From NCBI GenBank assembly GCA_027621365.1, contig JAQCBH010000002.1, positions 86,532-150,531 of the forward strand: a DNA stretch of 64,000 bases. The letters run 5' to 3'. The notes under the pieces are model-generated. The model was not told the DNA's origin and made no database searches. It saw only the letters and a list, made by a program, of their open reading frames with translations. Positions 18,013 through 27,463 of this stretch are shown piece after piece. The stretch's first letter is position 1; each line of letters opens with the position of its first letter. The translations under genes were made by a program, and so were the position numbers. The stretch is from Bacteroidota bacterium. Its GTDB lineage: Bacteria; Bacteroidota; Bacteroidia; NS11-12g; UBA955.

Positions 18013-18873
18013 TTAGACGATGCGCGTTTTGAAACTGATGTCCAAAGCACGAACCGAGTGCGTCAGCGCCCCTAAACTGATGAAGTCTACCCCTGTCTCG
18101 GCATAGGGCTTCAAATTGCCCAAATGAATGCCTCCAGAGGCTTCGGTTTCTGCTCGTCCTTGAATGATCGCTAGGGCCTCCTTGATCTGTTCAGGGCTAA
18201 AATTGTCCAGCATGATTCGCTGAACTCCTTCGCAGGCCAAGGCCTGCCTGACTTCATCCAAATTGCGCGTTTCCACCTCCAAGGCCAATGAAGCATCATG
18301 ATGGGCTCGGTACTGATTGACCGCAGCCACGGCTGATGCTATTCCCCCAGCTGTGTCGATGTGATTGTCCTTGAGCATGAACATGTCGTACAAGCCCATG
18401 CGGTGATTGTGACCTCCGCCCATTCGAACGGCCCATTTCTCCAGGGCCCTTAATCCCGGAAGCGTTTTACGCGTATCCAAAATTCGGGTGGGACTGTCTA
18501 CCGAACGTACCATCTCAACGGCTTGGTAAGTAGCAGTGGCAATGCCCGAGCAATGTTGCATCAAATTCAGCATCAATCGCTCGGTTGACAACAAGGATCG
18601 TGCAGAGCCTTGAACCTCTCCCAACTGTGTGCCGGCCTTCAGATATTGCCCGTCTTCTGCCTGCCATTTGATGTCCAAGCCCGGGTCTACCCGATGAAGC
18701 AAAACCGAAGCCAGCTTTAGCCCGGCTACAACCCCATCTTCCTTCAACAAGAGACGAGAGTGAGCCTGAACGTCCGAGCCAATGGAAGCCAGAGTGCTGC
18801 AATCTCCAGCACCCAAATCTTCGGCTAACCAAGCATCCAGCTGAAGGCCAAAGTCTTCAGAGTTGAAATCCAT
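18013..18873 (-). CDS. nadC: Quinolinate phosphoribosyltransferase (nicotinate-nucleotide pyrophosphorylase)
   Basis: Converts quinolinate and PRPP to nicotinate mononucleotide in NAD synthesis. The 286-residue protein has ERLMLNLMQHCSGIAT, the substrate-binding ILDTRKTLPGLRALEKWAVRMGGGHNHRMGL stretch (about 125-160; given as landmarks TRKTLPG and GGGHNHR), KDNH, and the C-terminal GGIHLGN and DFISLGALTHS motifs. It is the last gene of a packed minus-strand operon behind the T9SS nuclease, starting 4 bases after that gene's stop. This neighbourhood is unusual for nadC, normally next to nadA/nadB. Confidence 0.95.
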   Translation of the reverse strand: MDFNSEDFGLQLDAWLAEDLGAGDCSTLASIGSDVQAHSRLLLKEDGVVAGLKLASVLLHRVDPGLDIKWQAEDGQYLKAGTQLGEVQGSARSLLSTERLMLNLMQHCSGIATATYQAVEMVRSVDSPTRILDTRKTLPGLRALEKWAVRMGGGHNHRMGLYDMFMLKDNHIDTAGGIASAVAAVNQYRAHHDASLALEVETRNLDEVRQALACEGVQRIMLDNFSPEQIKEALAIIQGRAETEASGGIHLGNLKPYAETGVDFISLGALTHSVRALDISFKTRIV

Positions 18874-18877
18874 GGTA

Positions 18878-21046
18878 TTAGGGCTTTAGAACGGCAGAAG
18901 CAGCCTGTGCGCCCGTCGCTCCTTTTACCAAAATCAAGTAGGTTCCAGAAGCCAAATCAGCCATAGGCAGAGACAAAATGGTTCCACCTTGGGTCGTTTG
19001 GCTCATGACGGTACGTTCGAAATAGTCCACAAGCGTTACGGAAACTTCTTGTCCTGCAAAGGCAGACAAATCTACCTGGCATCGATCGGTACTGGGGTTC
19101 GGATACACCTTTACCTCGCGAATGTCGCTGTTGACTGCGCGAGAAACTTTGCGCTCACAGTCATTTCCTTCAGGCACAAAACTCATGTCGCTGAAATCGA
19201 TGTAACAAGCCCATTCAGGATGGTCCACAAAGGGATTTCGATTGCCCTGAACCGATGTGATGTACTCACAGCGAGCCATCTCCCAGTCACTTGGAGGGAA
19301 TTGGGTATTCCATTCCTTCAAGATGTATTGGTCCTGTTCGGTTCCCAAGAAGGTATTCGCCGTTGGAATAGTAAAGGGCTTATCGGCTTTGTTGTAAGTA
19401 GCGCAGATGTAGAAGTTCGCACGCGCCAGGGCACCCTTCGCCCAATCGCGGGGCTCGTACACAAATTCACCCAATGAGTCGCGGCCGAATTTTCCGGCGT
19501 AGAATTCAGACGAAACGGTCTTTACTATTCCCAGCGGATAATTGGATCGAACCGCATTGGCTCCATTCTGATTGACGGTCCACAAAATGAACAAATCGCT
19601 ATAGTTGGCGCTGTCTTCGCTGCCCTCACCCATCCAAGAGTAGGGATAAGAATGCTCGCGTGACATGCTGTTGAATACGAAGGGCTCGGTAAATACTTGT
19701 TTCCATGCACTGTAGAAACACTCCATGACACGCTGCCCACCTACGGTATCATAAGCCTCGAAGTTGTTGACTACGGTATTGATGTAGTTCGAGTAATACA
19801 CGCGGAAGTGAGGGTTCACTTTGGCTCTCAATTTGGCAATGAATTGGGTGTCAGCTGTACTGATGCCATTGTAATAAGTGCCTGCCTCCAACCCGGGGGT
19901 TGTCACATACACATACTTGGAGGAGTCGGTGTAATTCAAATAAGAACCATATCCATTTACAGCGTAGGCATAGAAGTCGTATTGGGTATTGGCGACGATC
20001 TTGTCAATCTCTACCTCTCCAGAGCCCCCTAGGTAAACCACTCGGCTGTTGCCTACATAGCCACCTTGTTCGTACACTTGGCCGTCTATGGGCAAATCAG
20101 ACCCTTGCAATATGATGATGGCATCAGCAGTAGAATGCGATGTTGTGGCAAACAAACGATAGGCTTTGTTGCTGCTAATGGCCAAGGCGGGAATTCCCAC
20201 TGGTTGACTAGCCAAACCGCCGACAATTCCGTACAAATTCAATTTGTATGCGCCATTTTCTGGGTCATTGCTATTGATGGATACTTCTGCTTTGTAGCTA
20301 CCGCTGGCTGTTGCTGACATGCCCAAAACCAAATCGCTATTCTCTCCTGGTTTCAATAACAAGGGAAGGCTGGTTTTGACAGAAAAATTCGAAGCAGCCG
20401 CACCGCTAAATGTGACGGTTTTGATTTCCAAATCTTCAACGGTTGAGATGTTTTTCACCGACAAAACGATGCTGGTATCGCTTCCATTTTGAATCTCAGC
20501 TCCTTGAACCTGTTCGGATCCATTGTAGGAAACTTTGATCTCGGGCAATAATCCGCCGGCTGCAGGACCGATGTACACGTCATCCATCGCCACGTTGAAT
20601 CCAGGGGCCTTGCTGCTGTAAATAAAGCGCACATACCGCGAACTAGTTTTGAGCTTATCAATGACCTGAACATAGGTCAAGGGCAAATCGTTGTTGTACG
20701 AACGAACCGTGCTCCATGTGTTTCCATCTGCTGATTCTTCAACCGCGAATTGGCCTTCCCAGGAATTGCTTCCTGTTCCGCGAATCCAATACTGAAGGGT
20801 ATCGGGTTTGGAACTAAAATTGATCAGCAGGTATTCACCCGTTCCATCAAATTTGATGGCAAAGGGACCTGAAACGTAATAGCCTCCACCCGAATAGGTT
20901 TCGTTGCCATTGTTCTTGCTCAAATCCTTGCTCCAACCTGTTGGAGGAGAAGCAATGGTGGTAAAATCCCAGGAGGTGGGAAGAGTAGCTTGTGCTTGCA
21001 AACCAAAAGCCAAAGCCATGGCTGCCAAATATGAATATAGCTTCAT
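18878..21046 (-). CDS. T9SS-secreted endonuclease I family nuclease
   Basis: A 722-residue secreted protein. Signal peptide 1-19 (LQAQ). Residues 25-160 form a beta-sandwich (NGTGEYLLINF-type adhesion or binding module), 165-275 a DUF1573/Hydin-like Ig domain (VSINSNDPENGAY), about 280-385 another Ig-like segment, and about 390-620 an endonuclease I domain. The latter shows SREHSYPYSWM at 462-472 and NRNPFVDHPEW at 602-612, the His/Asn-containing motifs of the family (His-Me finger). The C-terminus (645-722) is a type A T9SS sorting domain (VKVYPNPSTDRCQVDL). It would cleave DNA or RNA outside the cell. It is packed between a TonB receptor and nadC. Confidence 0.88.
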   Translation of the reverse strand: MKLYSYLAAMALAFGLQAQATLPTSWDFTTIASPPTGWSKDLSKNNGNETYSGGGYYVSGPFAIKFDGTGEYLLINFSSKPDTLQYWIRGTGSNSWEGQFAVEESADGNTWSTVRSYNNDLPLTYVQVIDKLKTSSRYVRFIYSSKAPGFNVAMDDVYIGPAAGGLLPEIKVSYNGSEQVQGAEIQNGSDTSIVLSVKNISTVEDLEIKTVTFSGAAASNFSVKTSLPLLLKPGENSDLVLGMSATASGSYKAEVSINSNDPENGAYKLNLYGIVGGLASQPVGIPALAISSNKAYRLFATTSHSTADAIIILQGSDLPIDGQVYEQGGYVGNSRVVYLGGSGEVEIDKIVANTQYDFYAYAVNGYGSYLNYTDSSKYVYVTTPGLEAGTYYNGISTADTQFIAKLRAKVNPHFRVYYSNYINTVVNNFEAYDTVGGQRVMECFYSAWKQVFTEPFVFNSMSREHSYPYSWMGEGSEDSANYSDLFILWTVNQNGANAVRSNYPLGIVKTVSSEFYAGKFGRDSLGEFVYEPRDWAKGALARANFYICATYNKADKPFTIPTANTFLGTEQDQYILKEWNTQFPPSDWEMARCEYITSVQGNRNPFVDHPEWACYIDFSDMSFVPEGNDCERKVSRAVNSDIREVKVYPNPSTDRCQVDLSAFAGQEVSVTLVDYFERTVMSQTTQGGTILSLPMADLASGTYLILVKGATGAQAASAVLKP

Positions 21047-21047
21047 G

Positions 21048-23750
21048 TTAAAAACTCAATCGAATTCCAGTGGTATAGCGAAGACCTGTAGAAACATACA
21101 CTTCCAAGTTTTGGGGGTTGAAGGTGGCTTCGGGATCTCCATTGACGCTGCGATGCTGAGCATCGCTGATGTACAAATTGTTGGTGACGTTGTTGGCAGA
21201 GGCATACAAGGATACCCGTAGCCCATTGCTCATGGTGAATCGATACCCTGCCGTAAGATTCAAATACCAATAATCGGGAATGCGAATCGATTCGGTTTGA
21301 GCATAGTCTCCCTGCAGAGCGGTAGGATCAAAATCGGCAAATTGCTTAGCGAAGCGAACATACTGAGCGCTGGCATAGGCCCCTTTCAGCTGAGTAGGCT
21401 CCCAACGAATCAAGAAAGCCTGCTGGTTTTGTGCCGCATCACCCACATGAACACCGGTGGCATCGAAATCGACAACCCCAATGGAGTCACCTTGGTCATT
21501 CTGAATGATGGCACGGCTGCCGGAAGACCAAATCCAATCGCCCAATGACTGACTGTACTCAATGCTGATTCCGTCACCCACTTTGAAGGAAGCCTGCAAC
21601 TCTTGACCCATGTGACGAGCCGAGATGTTGTTGATGTTGTACGAATACTGATTCCCGTCAGGATCGGTAAAGACCGGCAAATAGTCAGCCGGCTTATTGG
21701 CCCAATTGGTATAATAGGCATTCCAATTCAGCGCCAAACGCTTGCTGCGGTAGCCCATTCCTGCCTCGGCTGAATAAACCAGCTCGTTCTTGGCCGATTG
21801 CACTACGCGGTTCTTGGTATCGAAAATGTTGTTGAAACGAGTAGGTCGGTTCAAGTAACCCAGGTTGGTGAACACGTTCAATCGACGACTGATGTTCTGA
21901 TTGAAACCTGATTTCACAGTGAACCCTTGGCGGAAAACCCAATCCGTTTCATAGGCTTGGCCACGATTGGGGCCATTGAAGTAATCAATGCGCTTGTACC
22001 ATGAACCCGAACTGCTCACATTCAAAAAGGCACTGCTCCGAGCACGGGCATATTCCAATTCAGAAAAGGCACCGGCCCAGCGAACCAAGCCGTCGTTGTG
22101 GTAACCGTGAATGTCACCCACCCTGTACATGTGCTTGGCATCGTATGCGGGGTTCAAATCCCGTACATCGGGAATGAAGTAATCTCCGCCCAAAAGATCG
22201 TAGGCTTGGCGGTAATGCTGACCCTGGTAGGCTCTCAAATCGACCCCTCCGGTCAAACTCCAACGCTCATTCAACTTGCGCTGAGCAGTGGTCAATGCCC
22301 CTACCCAAGTGTGGTTATTCACACTGCGCTGAATGATGCCCATTGATTTTTTCTCGCTATCGCTGTATTGTGGATCAATGGGGTCAATGAAGAAATTACC
22401 GACAGTATTCAAGAACCAGATATCCTGGAAGTTGTACTGACCGTACAACGAGGGGTATTGCTTGATTCGGCTTCCGTATGAAGAAGTTCCCCCACCGGTT
22501 CCAACCGAAACATAGACAGTTGAGGAGATCAGCAAATCGGCATTGGGGCGGTAATCGTGCTTGAGGTAAATCTGAGGCTTGTGAAACATGTTCTCGCGCT
22601 CGTTCAATTTGCGCAAGCCTCCCCAGGTGGTATCACCTGTATTCGGATCAACCGTAGCTTGGTAGAATTCACCCCAATGCTGGTTGTAACGACGCCCCAT
22701 GTCAATGGCCATATTGGGATTGTTGGGGTCGTACATGTTCATGTCTTGAGCCAGGGCGGCATCGTACAATTGCAATCGGGCGCGATAGCTTCTCTGACCG
22801 TGACTTTGAGGCGCTCCCATGGCTGTCAAGGATAGCGTATGCTTTTGCCCCCACTGCTTTTCCACTTTGGCGAAGTAGGCATACATGTCATCATACAAGG
22901 CATCGACATAACCCGTTGATGAGCGCTTGGTGAAATTCAAGGTAAAGCCCCAGTCACCAGGCAGGCGACCGCTGGCATAGGTGAAACCAAATTTTTGGTA
23001 ACGAGAATCACCGGTTTCCACGTTGGCTTCCAAGTACTCTTTGTTGCCTAAACCCTTTGTGATGATGTTCATGGTTCCACCTACGGCGGGGTTGGCAATT
23101 CGGCTTGAACCCAAACCGCGCTGAACCTGCGTCAAGGCCGTAACCGACGACAAACCGAACCAGTTGGACCAATACACCCAACCGTTTTCCATGTCATTGA
23201 CCGGAATTCCATCGATCATCACCGCAATGTTGCGCTGATTGAAACCGCGAATGGTAATGCGGGCATCACCAGCTCCGCCTCCTTGTGAAGTAGCATACAC
23301 ACCGGGGGTTTGGTTCAAGAGCAAGGGCATATCTTGGCTTCCCAAGCGCTCGTTCAAATCGCGGCTGCTCAGGTTGCTATACGCAATGGGCGTCTTTCGA
23401 TCTTTGGCAATAGAGGCCGTAATCTGTACCGCTTGGATGGAGGAACTTTGGTTCTCCAATCGAAAGAGCAAACCGTTGACCAAGGGGCGGTCACCTTGCA
23501 CAAACAAGGTGTCGCTGCTGTAACCGTCCAAAATGGCGACCAAGGAATATTCCCCCATGGGCAATTGCATGGAAAACAAACCTTGAGCATCCGTTTCGAC
23601 CGAAATGCTTTTGGCAGAAACAGTCACTCCGCTCAGCCATTCATCGGTTACCGCATCTTGCACACGGCCTTTGACAGTGACTTGGGCCTCCAGGGCCGAA
23701 GCCGCACCCAATAGGGCTAAAGCCCATACGCAGAACTTGAGCCCCTTCAT
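21048..23750 (-). CDS. TonB-dependent outer-membrane receptor with carboxypeptidase-regulatory-like domain
   Basis: A 900-residue outer-membrane transporter. Signal peptide 1-22, then a CarboxypepD_reg-like beta-sandwich (VKGRVQDAVTDEWLSGVTV, about 25-105), a plug domain (LLNQTPGVYATSQGGGAGDARITIRGF, AVMIDGIPVNDMENG, QVQRGLGSS, about 115-235) and a 22-stranded barrel ending in RLSF with terminal aromatic. No SusD-like partner is present, so this is not a classical glycan system. It starts 2 bases after the lamin-tail gene and ends 1 base before the nuclease gene. Context suggests uptake of nucleic-acid fragments or nucleotides, or a metal/cofactor; this is inference. Confidence 0.9.
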   Translation of the reverse strand: MKGLKFCVWALALLGAASALEAQVTVKGRVQDAVTDEWLSGVTVSAKSISVETDAQGLFSMQLPMGEYSLVAILDGYSSDTLFVQGDRPLVNGLLFRLENQSSSIQAVQITASIAKDRKTPIAYSNLSSRDLNERLGSQDMPLLLNQTPGVYATSQGGGAGDARITIRGFNQRNIAVMIDGIPVNDMENGWVYWSNWFGLSSVTALTQVQRGLGSSRIANPAVGGTMNIITKGLGNKEYLEANVETGDSRYQKFGFTYASGRLPGDWGFTLNFTKRSSTGYVDALYDDMYAYFAKVEKQWGQKHTLSLTAMGAPQSHGQRSYRARLQLYDAALAQDMNMYDPNNPNMAIDMGRRYNQHWGEFYQATVDPNTGDTTWGGLRKLNERENMFHKPQIYLKHDYRPNADLLISSTVYVSVGTGGGTSSYGSRIKQYPSLYGQYNFQDIWFLNTVGNFFIDPIDPQYSDSEKKSMGIIQRSVNNHTWVGALTTAQRKLNERWSLTGGVDLRAYQGQHYRQAYDLLGGDYFIPDVRDLNPAYDAKHMYRVGDIHGYHNDGLVRWAGAFSELEYARARSSAFLNVSSSGSWYKRIDYFNGPNRGQAYETDWVFRQGFTVKSGFNQNISRRLNVFTNLGYLNRPTRFNNIFDTKNRVVQSAKNELVYSAEAGMGYRSKRLALNWNAYYTNWANKPADYLPVFTDPDGNQYSYNINNISARHMGQELQASFKVGDGISIEYSQSLGDWIWSSGSRAIIQNDQGDSIGVVDFDATGVHVGDAAQNQQAFLIRWEPTQLKGAYASAQYVRFAKQFADFDPTALQGDYAQTESIRIPDYWYLNLTAGYRFTMSNGLRVSLYASANNVTNNLYISDAQHRSVNGDPEATFNPQNLEVYVSTGLRYTTGIRLSF

Positions 23751-23752
23751 GC

Positions 23753-24679
23753 CTAGTCTTTAACGAAGGTGATGGCCCTGCGCTGGCTGGCGTTTTGCAC
23801 TTCCAAGGTATACACTCCTGATGCGAGTTCAGAAACGTCTACTTGTGCGCCATCTACACCGGCAATAGCCACAAAATTCAGGGCAATGCGTTGGCCAGAG
23901 ACAGCAACGGCCGTTACTTCTTCGATGGCCAATCCCAAAACAGTCAACTGCGTTTGAGCGGGGTTTGGGAAGGCCCACAAGGAAGGGCGAGCCTCCATAT
24001 CCTTTGCAGACAGAGTATTGCATCCGCACTCGTGAACACCGAGTGAGTCAAACATATTTTGAGGGTGCACATTCCACTCTACCGAAGGGTTGAAAAACGG
24101 AGGATTCTTGGTCACACCACTCATCACTGTGGCCTTGCGGATCAAGGTTTTGTTGATGGTGTACCAAAGACCCAAACCGTTGTTGTAGGGAAAAGAATCG
24201 CTCCATGCGGGGCTAGGGCGCTCACCAATGCGGCCGAAAATATCTACGGGCACATAATTGGCACCTGATTTCTTATCCAAGCTCAAAGCATCATCCCCGT
24301 TGAAACTCATGGAGTATGAGGTGTTGTAATCTTTGCTCAAGAAAAGATCGGCTTTCACTCTCAAAGTCTCTACTACAGGAGTATCCCGACCGGTCTGAGT
24401 GGTATCGCGACGGTCAATCACAACCACCAAAACATCTTTGGGCCCTAAGGTTCCCGACAAAGCGTCTGAATATTGGGGCGTCCAAGACGCTGACCCATTC
24501 TGCCAACGAGTCAAGCGGTACTCGCTCAAGTCGATGGTTGATTCGGTGGGGTTGTAAATCTCAAGGGCTTTGTTGTTGCGAGACCCCTCTACGTATTCGG
24601 AGATGAACAAATCGGTGCACTGTGCTTGGGCAGAAAAGACGGCCAATGCAGCGCTAAGGCTTAAAATGAAACGACGCAT
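23753..24679 (-). CDS. T9SS-secreted lamin-tail-domain protein
   Basis: A 308-residue secreted protein: signal peptide 1-19 (FSAQAQ), a lamin tail domain (LFISEYVEGSRNNKALEIYNP, IDLSEYRLTRWQNG, about 22-200), a short linker with CGC, and a type A T9SS sorting domain (SLWAFPNPAQTQLTVLG to the end). Lamin tail domains are frequent in extracellular nucleases and phosphatases of Bacteroidota, where they may bind DNA or the cell surface. It is the first gene of the operon with the TonB receptor, nuclease and nadC. I find no TAnnTTTG box ahead of it. Confidence 0.85.
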   Translation of the reverse strand: MRRFILSLSAALAVFSAQAQCTDLFISEYVEGSRNNKALEIYNPTESTIDLSEYRLTRWQNGSASWTPQYSDALSGTLGPKDVLVVVIDRRDTTQTGRDTPVVETLRVKADLFLSKDYNTSYSMSFNGDDALSLDKKSGANYVPVDIFGRIGERPSPAWSDSFPYNNGLGLWYTINKTLIRKATVMSGVTKNPPFFNPSVEWNVHPQNMFDSLGVHECGCNTLSAKDMEARPSLWAFPNPAQTQLTVLGLAIEEVTAVAVSGQRIALNFVAIAGVDGAQVDVSELASGVYTLEVQNASQRRAITFVKD

Positions 24680-24778
24680 AATGATCTATGTGTTTGATTG
24701 CAATGCAAATTTGCCGAAAAATTGCCGCTATCCCAAGGCATTCACGGGTATATTGCGTTTCCTTAACATTTGCAGGCC

Positions 24779-24786
24779 TAGTTTTG
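24779..24786 (+). promoter_or_regulatory. -7 box (TAGTTTTG) for the 5'-nucleotidase gene pair
   Basis: TAGTTTTG 19 bases before ATG 24806. It lies in the 126-base intergenic region that also must contain the promoter of the divergent nuclease operon. Confidence 0.5.
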
Positions 24787-24805
24787 CAAAGCATTCCCCT
24801 CCACC

Positions 24806-25582
24806 ATGAGAAACCGCTTCTCCTATTTGTCCGTGATTTCTATCGCTCTATTGTGGTTTACGGCCTGTAAAACCCCGGTTGTTTTTACCCAGGGTAGCAG
24901 TATAACCATCAGCGAAACAAATCATTACGATTCATCGAGCTACCGGATTCTAAGCCCTTATGTTCAGCTATTGAAAGACTCCATGAACACCATCATTGGA
25001 CACACAGAGACGGCCTTGATGAATACAAGACGTACCGGAAATTTGGGGCGTGTAATAGCCGACTACACATTGACAGAAGCGAATGCTTATTGTCAGCAAT
25101 CGGGTCAAGCTCCTTGCCACATGGCTATTCTTAACAACGGTGGTCTTCGCAATTCCATTGGACAAGGTCCCATTACTTTGGGCCAAGTATTTGAAGTCAG
25201 TCCCTTCGAAAACAAACTGGTCATCGTGCAGTTGTCTGGCTCTCAAACAGCCGCCTTGCTGGAATACATCGCCGCCCAAGGGGGAACACCCGTGGCCGGT
25301 ATCGAACTGGAATTCCAAGAAACAGCCCCCTACTTGGTTCGCGCCATGGTTCAAGGACAAGCTTTCGATAGCCGACGCTCTTACCGCATTGCCACCAACG
25401 ACTACATGGCCTTTGGTGGAGACAAATTCACCATGTTTTTGCAGCATGAATCAGTAGAAGAAACTCCATTGATGATTCGCGACGTTCTGCTTCGCGGCCT
25501 GCAACACGAAACTCAACAGCACAGCCAGGTTCTGGATCGCCCCACCCTACGCGTTTACCCCCATGACGAAACCGAAAACTAG
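24806..25582 (+). CDS. 5'-nucleotidase C-terminal-domain lipoprotein
   Basis: The 258-residue protein is the substrate-binding C-terminal domain of UshA-type 5'-nucleotidases as a separate polypeptide. It has a lipoprotein signal (LLWFTAC, Cys about 21) and the family landmarks GNLGRVIADYTL, MAILNNGGLR, GQVFEVSPFENKLV and YRIATNDYMAFGGD. The catalytic metal site lies in the N-terminal domain, here encoded by the next gene, which it overlaps by 20 bases. Together they should hydrolyse nucleotides to nucleosides and phosphate in the periplasm. The gene order (C-terminal domain first) is reversed relative to a one-piece UshA. Confidence 0.9.
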   Translation: MRNRFSYLSVISIALLWFTACKTPVVFTQGSSITISETNHYDSSSYRILSPYVQLLKDSMNTIIGHTETALMNTRRTGNLGRVIADYTLTEANAYCQQSGQAPCHMAILNNGGLRNSIGQGPITLGQVFEVSPFENKLVIVQLSGSQTAALLEYIAAQGGTPVAGIELEFQETAPYLVRAMVQGQAFDSRRSYRIATNDYMAFGGDKFTMFLQHESVEETPLMIRDVLLRGLQHETQQHSQVLDRPTLRVYPHDETEN

Positions 25583-26435
25583 ACGAGCATTCCTTCAACA
25601 GAGTTTGGTTTTAGGTGCCGGACTTGCTCTTCCCAATTGGGCAGTAGCATCGGCTAAGCCCCATAAAGCTACATTGACGCTGTTGCACACCAACGATTTT
25701 CACAGCCGATTGGAACCCTTTCCTTCCAACCACAAGCAATGGCCCAATCTCGGTGGCATTGCCGGCTTAGGAGGAAGCATCATCCATGAACGCGCCCAAG
25801 CCGAATATCATCTATTGGTAGACAGCGGTGATGTGTTTCAAGGCACTCCTTACTTCAATTTGTATGGCGGCCAACCCGAGTTGGAATGGATGAGTCAAAT
25901 GGGATATGCCGCTAGTACGCTGGGCAATCACGAGTTCGACAATGGCATAGAGCACCTCATTTCAGCCCATCAACGACACGCCAAATTCCCCTTGGTCAAT
26001 TGCAATTACACCTTCTCGGGTGAGGCTTTCTTCAAACCTTATACAATCGTTGAGAGAGGACCCATACGCATTGGGCTCACGGGAGTGGGCATCAACCCCG
26101 ACGGGTTGATTTCCGAGAGAAGCATGCCTGGTTTGGGCTATACAGACCCCGTTCAACCCCTTCAAAATACGGTCAACCATTTGCGCGAATCAGAGCATTG
26201 TCATTTGGTATTTGTGCTCTCACATTTGGGTTTCCAATACGACTCTGACAAGATTGACGATCACAAATTGGCCGCTCGCACCCACGGCATCGACGCCATT
26301 TTGGGAGGCCATACCCACACCTTTTTGGACAAGCCTGTTCAAGTGAAAAATGCCCAAAACAAGACGGTCATCATCAACCAAGCGGGTTGGGCTGGCCTTC
26401 GATTGGGAAAACTGGAATTCGAGGTGCGCGTATGA
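25563..26435 (+). CDS. Metallophosphatase, catalytic half of a 5'-nucleotidase, Tat-exported
   Basis: A 290-residue calcineurin-like phosphoesterase: LLHTNDFHSRLEPF near residue 40 (metal ligands Asp and His), DSGDVFQGTP, TLGNHEFDNG (the GNHE motif), VFVLSHLG and ILGGHTHTF. The N-terminus has a twin-arginine signal (TRRAFLQQS followed by a hydrophobic stretch), so it is exported folded by Tat whereas its partner domain is a Sec-type lipoprotein. It overlaps the partner by 20 bases and the rluD ATG by 4. Confidence 0.9.
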   Translation: MTKPKTRRAFLQQSLVLGAGLALPNWAVASAKPHKATLTLLHTNDFHSRLEPFPSNHKQWPNLGGIAGLGGSIIHERAQAEYHLLVDSGDVFQGTPYFNLYGGQPELEWMSQMGYAASTLGNHEFDNGIEHLISAHQRHAKFPLVNCNYTFSGEAFFKPYTIVERGPIRIGLTGVGINPDGLISERSMPGLGYTDPVQPLQNTVNHLRESEHCHLVFVLSHLGFQYDSDKIDDHKLAARTHGIDAILGGHTHTFLDKPVQVKNAQNKTVIINQAGWAGLRLGKLEFEVRV

Positions 26436-27463
26436 AAGAAGTAAACGAAGAAGACTTCCAAGAAGAGGAATTGTACGAACACCACTCCTTCACGGTTGAC
26501 CCCGGTCAGGAGATGACGCGCATCGACAAATGGCTGTGTGACCGCATTGCCAACGCTTCAAGAACCAAAGTTCAAGCCGCCATTGAGGCTGACTGCATAT
26601 TGGTCAACGACCGCAGCATCAAGAACAACTACAAAATCAAACCCGGTGACAAGATTCGGGTATTGTTGCCCGAACCCCCTCGCGACACCGAGGTTTACGG
26701 TGAAGATTTGCCCTTGGACATCTTGCATGAAGACGCCCATTTGCTGGTGCTCAACAAAGCAGCTGGCATGGTGGTGCACCCCGGCTTCAACAATTACAGT
26801 GGCACTTTGGTCAATGCTTTGGTCTATCATTTTGGTCAACTGCCTCAAAAGGATGCCTATCACCGGCCAGGCCTGGTGCACCGCATCGACAAGGATACCT
26901 CAGGGCTTTTGGTCATTGGAAAAACGGAATTCACCTTGAGTCATTTGGGTAAACAGTTCTATGAGCACAGCATTCACCGTCGCTACTGGGCATTGGTTTG
27001 GGGCGATGTCAAGGAAGACGAAGGCACCATTCGGGGCCAACTAGCCAGAGACCTAAAAGACCGCCGAAAGAGCAAGCATTACGACGATCCCGAAATCGGA
27101 AAACTGGCCATTACCCATTACACAGTGCTAGAGCGCTACCATTTCTGCACCCTAGTCGAATGTCGTTTGGAAACCGGTCGTACCCACCAAATCAGGGCTC
27201 ACATGGCCCATTTGGGGCATCCCCTGTTCAGCGACGAAATGTACGGAGGTCGAGACATTCGCAAGGAGTCGGCCTTACCGCGATACAAGCAATTCATCGC
27301 CAATGCCTTCGAGATCTTACCCCGACAAGCCTTACACGCAAAAGAATTGGGATTTGTGCATCCGCAGAGCGGGGAATGGATGCAATTTGATTGCCCATTG
27401 CCCGATGATTTCCAGCAATTGCTTGAGAAAATCAGGACCTACACAGGAGCCCTTTATTCGTAA
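26432..27463 (+). CDS. rluD: 23S rRNA pseudouridine synthase, RluD type
   Basis: Forms pseudouridines in helix 69 of 23S rRNA (positions 1911/1915/1917 in E. coli). The 343-residue protein has an N-terminal S4 domain (MTRIDKWLCDRIANASRTKVQ, given as residues 30-50) and the RluA catalytic motif HRIDKDTSG with the catalytic Asp at 153, then GRTHQIRAHMAHLGHPL. Start ATG 26432 forms an ATGA overlap with the upstream phosphatase stop. It ends with a 10-base convergent overlap with the PaaE-like gene. Confidence 0.93.
   Translation: MKEVNEEDFQEEELYEHHSFTVDPGQEMTRIDKWLCDRIANASRTKVQAAIEADCILVNDRSIKNNYKIKPGDKIRVLLPEPPRDTEVYGEDLPLDILHEDAHLLVLNKAAGMVVHPGFNNYSGTLVNALVYHFGQLPQKDAYHRPGLVHRIDKDTSGLLVIGKTEFTLSHLGKQFYEHSIHRRYWALVWGDVKEDEGTIRGQLARDLKDRRKSKHYDDPEIGKLAITHYTVLERYHFCTLVECRLETGRTHQIRAHMAHLGHPLFSDEMYGGRDIRKESALPRYKQFIANAFEILPRQALHAKELGFVHPQSGEWMQFDCPLPDDFQQLLEKIRTYTGALYS

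Noticed and set aside
21048..23750. SusC-type glycan receptor
   Set aside because: No SusD-like lipoprotein follows; the neighbours are a nuclease and a lamin-tail protein.
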